A DNA stretch of 64,000 nt from Acanthopleura granulata (GCA_016165875.1 JABBOT010000002.1:32539642-32603641); one strand, 5' to 3'; counted from the first letter of the stretch, positions 34,193 through 48,642 are shown. The notes: a model not told the origin generated them from the sequence alone. A program made the numbers and translations.

Positions 34193-37100
34193 TTTGTTAA
34201 TACAAATGCTTTTTTTTCTGTTGGAAATCATGTTGTGCATTTCTTTAGATAAAGAGGATGTACATGTATCTAGTATTAAACAAAGTTTGATTTTTTCCCT
34301 GACATATCTGCTTGCCTCATCCCCATGAACCCAGTAACCCTTGTTAAAGATTTCTGTACACAATGGGCTCTATACTGGTGGCTGAGATGTACAGCGGGTG
34401 CAGGCGCTGGCGCACGCGCATGTCTTGTGCACTAAAACACAGTCGTGCCACAAGGTGATCATAGACTTATGGAGGAAAAGAAAAAAATGACCCACTCGCA
34501 GAACTAAACATTAAAGATTTCATTAATGTTCTACGGAGTAACGTAAATTATGAAACACCTATCTCAGTGCATTTACCGAATGAGTGGCATATATATAGGT
34601 GTTGATTTCATCCGGAAGCCGGCTTCGCCTCCCGTGAATTCCCATCATGCTCAGGGTCACGCCTGGCAGGTGGTCACTTACAGGTGAGCAACTCAGCAGC
34701 AAGATAACAGTTTTTGCTACAGCTCACTTACAGCATATTGAGATAGTTTGTCGAGAATCACATCCTGCCACGGGAGCCACCTTATCTCAGTCTGATATCA
34801 ACGATACGTTTTAGATTTCCTCGGAGTGCTATGGTGGCAACTCACTGACAGATTCTAGTCTTTTTTAACCAATTTCAAAGAGTTTGATTGGAGGAGGAGG
34901 TTGTCGACGCCAGCATGGTTCACACATCTTGGAGGAGCATATTGCTTAATCTCTGCACGATAACAGATGGAATATATACATAGACATGGCAGGCAGAAAA
35001 ATGGCCGTTCTGAGTGAATTGAGCATGTCAGAAAAAGACAAGTCTAGATGAGTCTTTTGACACAGGAAATAAACAAATACTATGGCTTAATGACATTACA
35101 CAAGAGTTTTATCCAAAAAATGATAAACATAACTGTACCCACTTATACCGTTTTATCCATTTTTTTTCTGACAGGGCAGAACGAATTACTTGTATAAGTG
35201 CATACCCGAAAGGCTGCATTTACCTTCAGGATTTACTCTTTACATTCCTGTCAATAAATTAACATGATCGGATATGCGCAAATGCAATCGTGGACAGATA
35301 GAAAATGTTACCACCATTATAATGTAATTAAATGCGCTTCAGGTGTTGGTTAAGCTATATTATCTGTTTTAATATCCATTTTCTAACACTCCAGCACTTT
35401 CTAACACTAATAAACTTCTACCCAATCTACTGCACTACCTTGGGCATGATATTCACGTGTCACCGTGTATCCGAGTCCTTAGATTTTCCTATCTGAAAGG
35501 AACACAAATATGGTTTGTAATCGTACTTCCAAACAAAATTATGCATTGTTTACAATTTTATCTGTCTCATTTGCATAATAAGAAATCCCTAGTCCTCATA
35601 AAAAGTTAACAGCGTACAGTTGGCCAGTGCCGTTTGTGATTCATACAAATTAACACGATTATATGCTTGACAATAACCCAATATACATTATTGTATATAA
35701 AACGTAGACGACCGTGAGACTCAACTGGAGTGGTATCGCGGCATAAATATGAACATGTTTCATTGTTGAGAATATGCATGACATTTTCAAGTGCAGCTAA
35801 AATATAGAGCTTACAGAAATTGCCAAGCAAATTATAGACACAACAGAAAGCACATACATTATTTTTTTGTCTAGACCGAAACATTGCAAAGCTTTATTGT
35901 GCAGCCAAATTTAGGTGCAATTTGCAAATTCCACAAGAGGTTCAACTTCTGTATGAACCATTCGATTATTGTGTGTAAACAATGTACTGTTAATCATGTA
36001 CTGTTAACAGTGAATCACATCGTGTCGATGTGGAATGCGACCTGCTAGCGACAGGACTCCAGTGTGGACCCAGTCATTAGTCCGGGTTCCCCAAGTCTGG
36101 GGATATGCATATGGCGAAAATCTGTCTGTGCCCTCACATTTATGTAAAGAAACAGTATCGACTCCCTGACATTCGGAAGAGGGCCATTTCGGACCTTAAG
36201 ACACATGGATGAAATATCAAGTATTTACGCACAGGGATAAATCTTTTTCTAGCATATGAAGGAAATTGGTTTGACCTTTGCCAGTAACATATGACCACCA
36301 TTATACTATAGATGTAAACAATACGAGTTGCTAGACCGCGTGTCTCCATCGTTACCAGGCATGGTATTGTCTTCTGCAGTCTTCCCGAGCGCCAGACAAA
36401 TCTAAACAACTCGGGTGACATGATGCGCCCTTGTCATACGCTAGGTCAAATATCCACGCTCATGCCACATTCTCCGTAATTCCACTCTATCTAACTGCTT
36501 ACATATGTAAATATTTCAGCCATTCTAGTTCTTTAGTAAAATCATTCAGGGACATAAAGTTCTATTCTGGAGGACTTGAACACAAAATGAAGCGTCACAT
36601 TTCCATTTTCCGCCCACCAGCACGACTTCTATCTGCGTGGGCGTAGAATAAATGATAGCAGCTTCAGACGCAAGCTGAATTAATCAAAAATATATGCGAA
36701 TTAAGCTGGTAACGGCATTAGGCTGCACTTGGGTGATCTAAAACTTCATTTATTTTATGACTCATTTTTAGCTTGTTTCTCTTATTAAAACCACTTCAAG
36801 ACTCTTCAATAATTAAAGGACTCCACCTAAACATTAATATCTCGGCTAAAACCTACACTGCCTTTTTGAAGTTAATACCCTGATCACGACTCTGCAGGCT
36901 GAGTCAAAAACAGACTCAAAACATATACAATATCTCATTTGTCATTCATTTGTCATACATGGATAACATCTGTCCATTTTTATGTGTTACATATCTGTGT
37001 TGATTATTAAACCAACCGCATAATTTATTTTGATGAATATAGCCTTCGTTAATCAGTTAGTAACTAATGTTTAGAACATAACAGAACAGCAAATGTCTTA

Positions 37101-37389
37101 TGTTTCTCGGCTTTAAAACATTTGACAACAGGAAACTTTCGACAACAGGATCAAATAACATACTGTATAAACCTCTTAATGACTTCTGCTCGCGATCTAC
37201 CTCTTAGACGCCACATATCGTCTTGTATAGCATTTGTATATACGGTAGCTCATAACAGTAACAGTGAGATCTGACCTGTGCTATCTTCACCCCCTGATAC
37301 CGTCATGCACTGAGGTTTCCAGAAGGAATGTGTCGATGTGCATACTAACAACATATGCTAGATTCCAGCTCCCCCCTGCTTATCTGTGA
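34193..37389. other. No gene recognised
   Basis: No repeat, domain or spliced exon recognised in about 3.2 kb. Confidence 0.45.
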
Positions 37390-37582
37390 AGTCTGAAGTC
37401 ACGCTGGAATCCAGCTCTCGTTTGTTAGTCTGTACAGTTTGAAGTCACGCTATAATCCAGTTCTCGCTTGTTAGTCTGAACAGATTGAAGTCACTCAAGA
37501 ATTCATTTCTCGTATGTTAATCTGTACAGTTTGAAGTGACGCTGGAATACAGCACTCGCTTCTTAGTCTGTACAGCTTGTAT
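37390..37582. repeat. 46-bp tandem repeat, four copies
   Basis: 'gaagtcacgctggaatccag' plus 'ctctcgtttgttagtctgtacagttt' begins at 37395, 37441, 37487 and 37533, exactly 46 bp apart, with moderate divergence. Confidence 0.93.
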
Positions 37583-40500
37583 TAGTCAGGTATACCTATA
37601 TCAGGTGAAGGCCGCGCAGAGGTTTAGTTCTGGCCCTCCAGATTTCTCGGCCCATATACCTGTACATCAATGCCTATAAGTTAAGTGAAACACTATTCAA
37701 ATAAAATAAATCTTTAAATGCACCTCACAGGAGCAGTATACTATATGGATATATCGTTGACAAAGATTTGGCTTAGACAGAATAGGTTAACTATACGAGT
37801 AAAAAAAAAAGATCAATTTTACTAAATAACTTGGAAGTCAAATCTTCTGCCTATCAGGTGGGTAAACATGCTGTAACATACATTCTGGCATATTTCTAAA
37901 CCAGATTATATTTCTCTGCCTATTTGGATTACATATTTTGAAAGGGAATAATTGTTTTGTGAATCTTATGTCTGTAATACGCAAATTGATGTCAGATAAT
38001 TTAAATACCTAATTTCCACGAATGTCATCATGTAATAAGCTATTGACAAGACAAAGCTTTTGTACAATTAATTCAGACGAAACTAAGCTATCTATCAAAT
38101 TCTCCTCAAAATTCAACCGTACATATCGGAAAGACAAGCCCATTATTTGTTATATCAATTTATGCATAAATTACTGTATTAACTGCTTTACTACCTCAGA
38201 ATTGCTAAATGGGAAACGGTGAAGTTTCCGAAATAACTTACGTGTAGGTTCCGCAGAGTCAAAGTTATCTCCCTTCTCCCCATTCAACAGACTACGTACA
38301 GTGTAACAGTAATTATGTATGCATCAAGCAGAATAATATTGGTTTAACCTTCGCTGACTAGGGTAACTTTTACCGATATGTAATTGCCAAAACAAATTCC
38401 GATGGTGCTTATGTCCTTTCCAAATATTAGGAGTTAATTACTAGTGCAACAGAACTTAATTTAAACAACTTAACAGTATATCCTATTATCTTTTCCATTT
38501 ACATCTCTGTCGGTATATTGTGACAAATTAAAATGGTATGAGCAAGATGCATCCACGAGGAATTTCTCCGCAACTCACAGAAATTCCCGAGGGTTCTGTA
38601 GTGGAACACGTGCCTGTGTTAAACATTTGTGTGTTTGTTACAAGCAAGCCACGGATAGCTTTATGTTCGCAGCCACAAAGTCAACAATTTTAAATAATAA
38701 CACCTGCGGTATGCAGAAAACAGCGTTGGAGAGAACGGCAGCTCTCTAGGTGGTAACTACAGCCGATAAGACTTGGGACTTAAACAAACCCAGCCTGGGT
38801 TCTTTGGTTGTTTCTACTCTGCTCCACCCTGCCCAGTTAAAGGGAATACAACACGTGAACTCCCCACTTGTAATTGACGTAATACGAGCTCTTCCGATTA
38901 TAACGAAGGGGAGATTGAATGTGTAATGTGGATTTTTTTAAAATATGAATATAAACATATGAAATTTATATATATGTAAAAACTGACTTAGATTTCGACT
39001 CCATGGTATTTTGTATTGCTTCATATTTATTGTTTGGTGTGTTTGTCCTGCAAGTTTGGTGTTGACAGTGCTTTTGGTCTGGAAAGTTGGTCATGTGAAT
39101 ATCTATCAAACCACTCCATTGCCCATGTCCGAAGAATGGAGACTTGACGAAATCGTTCTTAAATTCAGTTCTTTATGGTCCAGTTACAGGTATAATGAGA
39201 GCAAAAACATTAAACAGAACAAGATAAACGAACAGAGTTATGTGGTTATACTCGACAGAAAATGCGCTCAACATTCGCATATCACTCGTAGACAATGGAT
39301 GGGAGTTCGATGATCGCAGGCCCCATAATCAACTGTTTCCGTAACCATAAATCAACCGATAACTTAAACAGCATGAAAAGAAATCATTAAATGTAGTTAC
39401 TATATTCCAAAACATGGTTAAAGAAATTCCGTTTATTGGAGAGGAGGATTAATTGCTAAATCCTAAAACTCATCTTTACACTGCCGAAGTGACAGTCTGT
39501 TCTGTTACAAAGAGATCGATATTAAGATTTGTAATAATGGGACTAATTTGCACCCTATATATTGAACTTGCAATTGGCGTTCCTCTGGCGAGCATCACTT
39601 ATAGTGTTGCCCTGTTGGTGATCCGGAATATGATTAAACCCATGACAAAGGCGATTCCAGGGCGGGAAACAGGCACGATACCTGCCAGGCTCGCCACAGG
39701 GTGCACCAGCTATCTCTGCCAAGTAGCTAATTACTCTGAATATCTTTGCCTGTTTCGTCTTCAACGTATGTGTCAGGAGAGAGCAAAAGGTGAATCATAA
39801 CGAGTTATCGGCCCTAGGTGTTGTCTGCCAACATCTGTCCAGTGTCATGCCAGTTATCTCCGGCAGAGTGGATTCCTCGGCTTACCACTTCGTGCAGCTG
39901 TAAAACAGGCTGCCGCGGGCCCCAACAGCCACGAACTAGGGAGAAGCTCCTAACTGCTTACGTGTCTGCACAAGACTGATTACAGACAGAAAGTTAGCAA
40001 GGTCAACTTGAAAATCTATAAGGTCACTGGATAGAATTCAAGACATGTAGTACCGATCCATGGAACCTCATGAAGGTATTGTTTGAATTCCCCATGAAAA
40101 CAAAACAAACACCCTTACAAATAAGTAAATAAATATTAGTGTTCGAAACAAAATGTGTCATTCGCATTTCTTGCATTTTCAAGGTACAGGACACTGGAAC
40201 AACATGGATACATCTTTTGTCTTGTAGGTAAAATAGCCATCCCGGAAACAGATTATAGACATCCACTACTGCTGACACTGTTAAAACTTGACTCCACTTT
40301 ATGCTTATTTAGATAGGGACGGACTGAGCTTTCAGCCCCCCCCCCCAAAAAATTAACTTTATAATACACACATTCACTCTCAAAGAAAACACAAACTGAA
40401 ATCCTGTGAGATAACACCAATACGACTGTACGTCAGTACGACTGGTGGTGACAAAGTTTGTTCTTCATAGGAAGCAGGCGGTACATAAAAATGTTACTGG

Positions 40501-43500
40501 TGTTACACGAATGCCGTTTTCCTTGGAGACGAGGGTCCCGTGATGGCCACTGATATTAAATAGGGAGATGCCCGAAGTATGATAAATGTGGATCTGCCAA
40601 AATACAATATCAGAGGTGATCTATGGTATTTCAGGCATGTAACCCAACGGAGTCGCTTCTGGGGGTTGAAAAGTCATTTGAGCAATGCTGTGTGATATTT
40701 TAGGACGTAATGAAGATTTACTTGGAGATAATACGGGCAAAATTAGCAAGTCCGGATGTCGGTGAGCTATAACTGTGCCCGTCTGGTGATACAGTTTCTT
40801 TTGGAACTTTGTCAAGGAGTGCTAGTCTTGTCCTTTAATTTCTACCTAGCTGTATAAACATAACTTCCACAGGGGTAGTTTTTAGTCAAATTGATGAAAT
40901 ATCAAACATTTCCGATTAAGAACGCAGTTATTGGAAAATAAGCACAGGTGGGATGCTTCTACAAATGCCCTAAATAGACCCTTGGGCACAGACCTGTTTA
41001 TTATGAGTTTTCCAAATGAATGGGCGCTCTATTATTCAAACCACTCTTTTACCTGTAATGTGATTTGAACAACTAGGCTACAACTAAAGTCAGTGAAGAA
41101 TGAAACTATACAGAATGTTTTCTCGTACATGTATCAGTATATTACTCTCCAAAATAAAGTTTAATTATTTGTGAAAAGAACGTCATCGACTCATATTGCA
41201 AACAAATAACAGAAAAGCCGCAAGTTGGATATGTGACGGTAGCCAATTATTAATGTATGGACATATCATTTCGAACATAAGAGTTTCGGCGACACGTATC
41301 AGCTTTAAGTTAGAAAGTTTGCTCCGTTCACAGAACTGATCGATCTTCGAATGGGTGGAACACACGGCGTTAAACAACATCGAAATAAATAAAGTAAACA
41401 AATAGAAGTAAACCCCTTAGTGAAACAAAAGAAGTTGATACAAGGGAGTGTGGTATGGATACGGTGAGGCATACACAGCAATTCTGGGAGGAAATAACTG
41501 GTTTGTGTTACAGACCTTTTTTCGCTTGCGTTTCATTATTGTGGCCTGACAGCCTGTTTTGTGTCTGTTTAAACCAGTGCCAGATATTGAGGTGTTCAGA
41601 ATCACTAAACGGGCCTCACGCTGGTTTGATTAGGAGGGCAGCCGTTGTAGGCAGGCCTCGCTGTCGCAAAAAGCTGGGCAAAAATAGACACCATCTGGCC
41701 GTTCTAAACTAGTCATTTTGCTATAGTATTTCTGAAATACCAATAAATCTGCCACCTGTTTTGACAGACTGACTTGCGCTCACCATGCGCCCTCCGCATT
41801 TAGCTTATATATGGTGTCAGTACAGAAGCTATTTTCATACAGGCGCACAAATATATGTTTACTATTCTCCCTTGTCCTCTACGTCTAGATAGATTGTCCA
41901 TTTGCGCTGCTATTGCATTGATTTAGATAAAAGCTGCTTCTCAACCCACTATTGATCTCATATATTAACATACAGGTACATTCGTTACAACGTAGGGTGT
42001 AGCCACAGAGCCGTAAAAGTAACATTAAAGGAAAAGACACTAAAACAAATATACATAAAGGCGTTGATAAAGAATCCCACCAAAGGTTTTAAAAAGCAAT
42101 CCTTTCTATTTGTGTGATGTTTCATACAAGCAGTTTTAAGTAAGCAAAATTGCGCACGATGAGAAAATCGAAAGCTCAGCCATTTTATCAGCTTTAATCA
42201 ATCAGGCGTATGATTTATGTATTACACGAGAGCATAAAACCTGTTCTCTCTGACAGGGCGTGTCCAATAATCTCTTAAGTATTCCGGACTAAGAGAACTA
42301 TCAAGAACGTCTATAAAAACCCTCTTTCGAAATGACTCTATTTGTATAATTTATTGTCTTTTTTATAAACAAAAGATAATTGAAAATGAAAATTCGTGAG
42401 AAAGCGGAGATGGAAGGAAACACAGTATTTCACAGTATTATGCCAAAGAAACTTTTAGGTGATATATTTCTACGATTTGTGAGCGACAACAAGTGCGAAC
42501 TGTCTTAAGAAAACAACCACAAAACTACGGCAGTTGAATCATGCATTACAAAACCAGGAATGCAGCCATTCTCTTGAAATTCAATGCCAGATTGTGACGC
42601 TATTGGGGTAATGTTTGATGGACAAAACGCAACTTTTGAAGATCTCAGAGGAAAAATATACATAAAACGTTACACGAATTTAATCAGAATTCAAGGGACC
42701 GACATTCTGTAACTAGAAAGAAAGTACTCTCGGTCAGCGGAATCACCGCTACAAGCATCCAAACATTATTAATTCCCCCACAAGTAATCGGTAAAAATAT
42801 CCACAGGGAGTACTTACTACTATATGCATAGAGTCACAAATTCACGACATTCATATTTTTTTGATTTACGACTGTGTATAATTAGACCTGGGTTCATTTG
42901 TTAAGGTTTCATTTTATACTCTTTCTTTTCGTGAATTCTGCGGCACAATTAACCATTTGACACCTCACAAGGATAATCCCCCAAACCGTCACATTGCCTT
43001 TGAAAAACTTGCACGACTGCTTTTGACTTCGACCTTGATATTATATACTTTGTCTCTCATGATTCTTGATTTCGACAAATTCCAATAGCTATTGAAGGCT
43101 TATACAAGATCACCTTATTACGGACATGCTTTTCTGTATGGCGTGAGGTGATGTTAGACAGGCTGACGACCGCCGACTGAAGGCACACCTGTGATGTCAA
43201 GAAGGTGGTCAGACATGAACAAGGTGAGGGGCCACAGACTGGCATATTTACACAGCTCTATCAAAGTCAAGTGTATGTCTCTATGTTTACCGACATTATC
43301 CGGGCGCACAGACATCCATAGTGGATTGCAACGCAAAATGGCGGCCAGCCTGGTGGCAGTAGTATATCGCGTTGCCTTGGTGAACTTCAGACACACTGTT
43401 TTGCATTGCGCACACAGGAAAAGGAATAATAAATCATCTTTGCTGTAAAAACAACTAAGAAAGAATGGCTCACTGTTACGATTCGGGGATAATGTTAAGA

Positions 43501-43989
43501 GGCTCGCACGTCAGTTATGGGGAAGTAAAGCCCCAAAACCCCCGGAATTTTCCCACCTGGAAGATGTCCACGACCACAGGTGGCTGGGACATCAGAGTGT
43601 TGCATTCCATCTTCAATATGAGGTTTGAGGGCTGGTTGATGATTTACAGTGCCATAAATACAGGAGATACTTGAAGACAAGCTAATGGGCAGATACGGTA
43701 TCCAAGAGCAAATTCCTAGCATGTCTGGTGAAATTCATTGGAAATTCTCAGTTAAAAAGCGTGGCATCTGCATATTCGTTACGCACTATTACTACTTGAG
43801 TAGGTAGAAAATGTGTCAAGATGGAAATAATGGTAGGGTTTAAGGAAAGCTTTAAGAGTGCCTCTCCATCTGTCTGCAATAAAAGAAAACACCATTCCTG
43901 AATATTTTGAAACATTAAAAAACAACTGATCCAAATGTATACATTGAAATTCTACATTATAATTTGATACTTGATGATTAACTTAAGCC
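37583..43989. other. No gene recognised
   Basis: Over 6 kb with chance open frames only. A 115-codon frame at 39453-39800 (+), with an overlapping 69-codon frame on the other strand, has hydrophobic segments but no splice or domain support. A C11 tract lies at 40336-40346. A short SINE-like tail ('cggcgttaaacaac' plus an A-rich end) lies at about 41365-41395. Confidence 0.45.
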
Positions 43990-43997
43990 AAACGTTG

Positions 43998-44165
43998 AAT
44001 ACGCACCTCCGGTCGTACGGTAGGGTGTGCCAGCATCCTGCGGATGGTCATGAGTTTCCTCCGGGCTGTGTCCGGTTTCCTCCTACCATAATGCTGGCTG
44101 TCGTGGTATAAGTGAAATATTCTTGGGTATGGCGTAAAATACCAATGAAATAAATAAACAAATAA
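43998..44165 (+). mobile_element. tRNA-derived SINE, 5' truncated
   Basis: Contains 'catcctgcggatggtcatga', 'cggtttcctcctaccataat', 'gctggctgtcgtggtataag' and 'gtgaaatattcttgggtatg' and ends in 'ggcgtaaaataccaatgaaa' and (taaa)n. The tRNA-like head is absent. Confidence 0.88.
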
Positions 44166-46185
44166 TTAAATGAATGAATACGCATCTATCTCTATAAAAT
44201 GAAGATTTTTGTTCTTAACAAAACCTCCCAAACACGCGGAACATATCGACAATATGGCCGTCAAAACAACATAATCCTATATCCCTATGTAATGAAGGCG
44301 GGTTGGACCCGAACAATAGGGACGAAGTGTAGTGTACTGCCGTTCAAATGCTTTATTGATGATCACACACCAAAAATGTTTGGTGTGGTGAGAACACACA
44401 GCAGGAGAGGAAATATCCTGTAATGACAATCACAAAATTGTAAGACTTTGACCATTATTGTAAACACAATATCTTAACAACGGTGGTGACTGTACATATC
44501 CAAGTACTACAATCATCAGTTGCACATATGCAATTAACATTACTAGGTTCCGAGGTGAGTATGTATCACAATATAACGCGACAAGTACATGTTAAATATT
44601 TTGGCCATGGATATACAAAGCAGCACATAACATCAAATATATACTACTTAAATGCAATATATAAGACATTACCCTTACAATGTAACTTTATGTTCATTCA
44701 AACTTCGAAATGTGAGTCAAGCTGGTAACCAATTCATTAAACACATGTAAGTTAATGACATTAGTGTTTAAACGTAAACATTATGACCAATTGCATTTTT
44801 AATGCAATACTGCAACAACAGCTTTTCGAATTGTAACGACAAGTACTAATTTTGCGAGAAATAAAAAACACAATATGCATGAGCCTCCTTAATGTACCAC
44901 ACTGCCACCTTATAATGTGACTACAATGGTCATTTACCAGAATTACAAATGTTCACAAAATTACCTCAAGGTGCCGGGTCACAATGGTGCTCATCCTGTC
45001 ACGACACGTACCAAGACCTTGGCCACCTACAAAACAGTAGATCAAATGACAAATTGAAAATAAACACTTGAAATTTGAAACATTTGAAAGTGAACACATT
45101 TCCTACAGTGTAATAAATATTTTTACAGTGTACAATCAAAATTGCATGAAATCACTTACTGTGTATTTCACATCAAAAACACACCAACTTTACCACATCA
45201 TAGCATATAATGCTAGTATACTAGCGCATTATTACAGAAATGTAATCATAAAATGCGGTGACATAAAAGTAATGCAACAAGTTGCACCTAGTAATGCTAA
45301 ATCCGTAAAAGTTTTATGTACAGTTCATCGCTTACTCGATCAACTAAATTCATCACCTGGCACACTTCCGGTTAACATTCTAACATTTGCTGTTTATCTT
45401 ACACAGCGAACAACACAACGCACAAACTACGTTTTCAATGGTTGTGTGTTGATATTTCGTGGCCTAGTCACGTGCTCAGAATTTACCTCGGAATGTCTAC
45501 AAAGATACTTCTTTTACTTGTTCAAACGCACATGCACACGATTCCACCATTGCAAAGGTTACTTTGTACCGCATTAGTTGCAATTGTTACATAGATTCAA
45601 CGAGCAAAAATGAGATTAAATTTACCACACGGCGAGGACGATTAAAAAAAAGGCGTCTGGTTGTACACAGCTTCCGGTACAAAGAAGGGATATAACTTTT
45701 AGAGGTACATAATCATTGCATAATGTACAGTGACTATTAACGCCTGTCACGCCTATATATGACCCGAAGATTGACAACAGACTTTCACATGACTTCAATG
45801 ATATCAGGAGTACCCGAGTCGGAAGAGAGTCATGGCAACTTTTGTTTTCCAGCTTATTGTTCGTTGTAGCCTGCTTGTCTTCCACCATTATCAATTCCAC
45901 CGAATATTTGTGGGTGATTTGTGACAGTGTTCGCCATCCACTTTTCAAATGTCGGTGGTGCATTCTGGTTTGAATTCTTGAGTATACCATAAACAACAAT
46001 GAAATAAAAAATTCAAGATTTCAGGTTCGAATTCCAAGCCTAACGCCTAATTACTATTCAATGGATAAAACGGCAATATAAATAACTATGAAACAGAATC
46101 TTACGTAACTTATATGCCCCTTTCACATTCCATCACCCCACTTGTTCAGTGGTTGACATTATAAACTGTAGTCTGTTCGGTTGGA
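44166..46185. other. No gene recognised
   Basis: The longest frame (169 codons, 45068-45577, +) has an AT-rich codon make-up, no signal peptide and no recognisable domain; it is probably chance. A diverged SINE-tail-like segment ('aaatgtcggtggtgcattct', then 'gaattcttgagta') lies at about 45945-45992. Confidence 0.4.
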
Positions 46186-46360
46186 CTGAAGTCACTTGGC
46201 TAAAGTCTTTTTGGTGGGAGTGAGGTCACCTTCCGGAAGTCGTAGCTGGGAGATTGGTGACTTTTCTGAGGTCTTCACTTCGGAATGAGGACACTTTGCT
46301 GAAGTCTTTCCGGTGGGAATGAAGTCATTTTGATGAATTATTTAGGCATTAGTGAGGTCA
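46186..46360. repeat. 33-34-bp degenerate tandem repeat
   Basis: 'gaagtcacttngctaaagtc' plus 'tttttggtgggaat' recurs with 'ga(a/g)gtca' or 'gaggaca' anchors at 46188, 46222, about 46253, 46287, 46321 and 46353, so spacing is 31-34 bp. Confidence 0.82.
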
Positions 46361-47024
46361 TTATAGCGTCTCGAAATATAGTATAATGCTTTATGAGATA
46401 GGAGTTGACAAATTGTTTTGACGTTAATGAGAGACGAGCAGTTTTGTGCCTGTATCTTTAGTTCAAACTTCTGACCTTACTAATTTATAACGAATATGTG
46501 TAAGCCACAGTATCCATGTGTGTTGATTATTATCTGTTTCCACGTCACTGTCTACAGGCTATTAAATAATCATCACATATTACATCACATTACCTATGCT
46601 TCACATATTATGATGCCGATGAAGAAATACGTATCTGTACAACATTCACACAGAGTTACGAGACTGGCAAAAGTGTTACACACATACTCAGTGAGAATAA
46701 GCATCAAACAATAATAGCGACACTCATATCCAGAATTTTTGAAAACGAAATATCTGCCTAACAAGAAATGTGTCAAATGAATCCCAGCCTAACTGGAAAA
46801 TGGAATAATCTGTATTACCTCACCCCCACTCTTCCCGAGGCCTTATAGTTGCATGGTGCATTGTAGTAAGCGCTCGACACCTCTCGTATTGACCCATATA
46901 GTTGATCTTTCGTGAATTTCGCGGGGGATCACTTGCCTGCCACCAATGAAATGAGATACAAATTCAGCTTGCTCTGCAGGTGAAATCTCTGCATTACTCA
47001 TGTGGGGAATTAAGTTCGTAACTT

Positions 47025-47115
47025 ACTTGCCAAACGCCTGTGGTTTAGTCCGGACACTTGCATATTCTCCAACAATGAATATGACCGCCGTCGTATACTT
47101 TAAATATTTTGGAGC
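47025..47115 (+). mobile_element. SINE 3' fragment
   Basis: 'gcctgtggtttagtccggac' followed by 'atgaccgccgtcgtatactt' and 'taaatatttt' resembles the body and tail of the subtype at 3301. It is strongly diverged. Confidence 0.5.
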
Positions 47116-48464
47116 TCCAATAAATCTAATCAAATTAATCAGTTGATCAAATATCTGAGAATTAAATTTTATTTTTCAAGATGTGTAATGAACTTTTTTC
47201 AGGTCGAGAATAGACTGTCAGTGATGTGTAAGCGCGGGCTTGTTTGTACAACAGCTGATACAGTCTACTTCGCATGCAATTCGAGACAATTCGTGCACCA
47301 CCCCTTTAATACAGGGTTAAGCACATCCACAAACGGCCGAGATTCTGTAAATGACCTGCATAGAATGCTGAGATGTGCATGATGTCTGGTGGGTGACTGT
47401 ATATCGAAATATCCGCGAATTGTCTAGTGAGTAGGCCTACCCTCGGAAGCCAGGGACGAGGTACAGAAATCGTCGGTAGTAGGTAACATATATCTGCACG
47501 GCGGAACTTTTCCGGTGGACGTTGTGTCACAGTTATAGAGCTTGCAGGTGGTGTTTACTGATTGTGGATCGTCTTTCTACTCAGCCAGTCCTGGAGAAGC
47601 CCACATTCCATCTTGCCGGGGTCACGTGGTTCCGCAGGTGTTTCTCTCGGCATTCCTGGAGATCGCGCTCAGCTGGACAGTTTGATAGTGCCATTCCTTG
47701 TAATAAAGCCAGATTCCAACGCTTGTTTAGCACTGACGAATAGGCTTTTGAAACTCTTCCACCCCGTTTGTATTTCTCACAAGTTGCATTCCTCAAGTCA
47801 TTTCTTTTCACCATCGTACCGTATATCGACCTGTCCTAAATACTGCAGTACGTTGAAGTAAATGAGCCAGTGTAATAGGGTTTTGTGACATAATTACAAG
47901 GTTACTATATCATCGCGAGGGAATGTCTGGAATGGAAAACATTTACGCGGTGAGAGGAAATTCCAGTGGGATGTCATCAACTTCACTCTAACTTTTTCGG
48001 CTTAACACTGTTTACAGTTACATTAACAGTGCACACGGCTTCCGTAAATATCTGATCATTTCATATTTTCTTTCTATACTGGTTAAACACAAGGTTCTGT
48101 CCCCTTGGGTAAATACTCCGAGTATAGGACTAGCATGATTACATTGAAACGTTGTGGAACATGTGAACATGACATGCCTGCTACGGTACTGTACTGCCAT
48201 ACAAGGCGCTTAAAACTTTGCAAATGTTTAGAGCCCTGCAAACTACTAAACTTGGCCATGAAATATTTTGGTTTTCATGAGAGGTCTGCAAAATCCACGC
48301 CCACAGTTAATCGTTAACCCCTAACGGTAACTACTGATATACTTTCCATCTTTTTCAGATCAGTCTATTTTGGGTAAAGTCTTCAGTAATCAGCAGACAG
48401 ATTTGCACAACCTAAGTGGGACGTGAGTTAATTGTTTCTTTGCTAAGTCGTTCGTACAAAATAA
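47116..48464. other. No gene recognised
   Basis: An open segment after a good acceptor ('aacttttttcag', 47202) runs to a TGA at 47380-47382 with four cysteines. I found no upstream exon or family resemblance, so I do not call it a gene. Confidence 0.35.
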
Positions 48465-48590
48465 CAATTATCTCGTGCTCTCGACATCTTTATTATGTCG
48501 TGTGCACGAGATCTTCACTAAGTCGTGCTCACGAGATAATTGTGTGTTTCTATTGGTCAATTATCTCGAGAGCACGACTTGGTGAAGACA
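48465..48590. repeat. Two adjacent hairpins made of related inverted repeats
   Basis: Hairpin 1: 48470-48487 pairs with 48495-48512 (16 of 18 positions, 7-nt loop). Hairpin 2: 48513-48542 pairs with 48558-48587 (28 of 30 positions, 15-nt loop). All four arms contain versions of 'tctcgtgagcacgac', so the segment is four copies of one short module in alternating orientation. It may be a tiny MITE or a relic of one. Confidence 0.85.
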
Positions 48591-48606
48591 CACGGGGAAA
48601 TTTAAA

Positions 48607-48608
<2 letters not shown>

Positions 48609-48641
<33 letters not shown>
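48609..48641. repeat. (GT)16 microsatellite
   Basis: Uninterrupted GT dinucleotide run immediately right of the double hairpin. Confidence 0.98.

Positions 48642-48642
<1 letters not shown>

Noticed and set aside
39453..39800. 115-codon frame with hydrophobic segments that might suggest a membrane protein
   Set aside because: No family motif recognised and no splice context; the opposite strand also has an open frame over the same DNA, so coding direction is not supported.
45068..45577. 169-codon + strand frame
   Set aside because: AT-rich codon make-up, no signal peptide, no domain and no supporting splice sites; its length is within chance expectation for 64 kb.
47203..47382. Open segment with four cysteines after a good 'cttttttcag' acceptor
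   Set aside because: No upstream exon in phase was found and the cysteine spacing does not match genes A and B.
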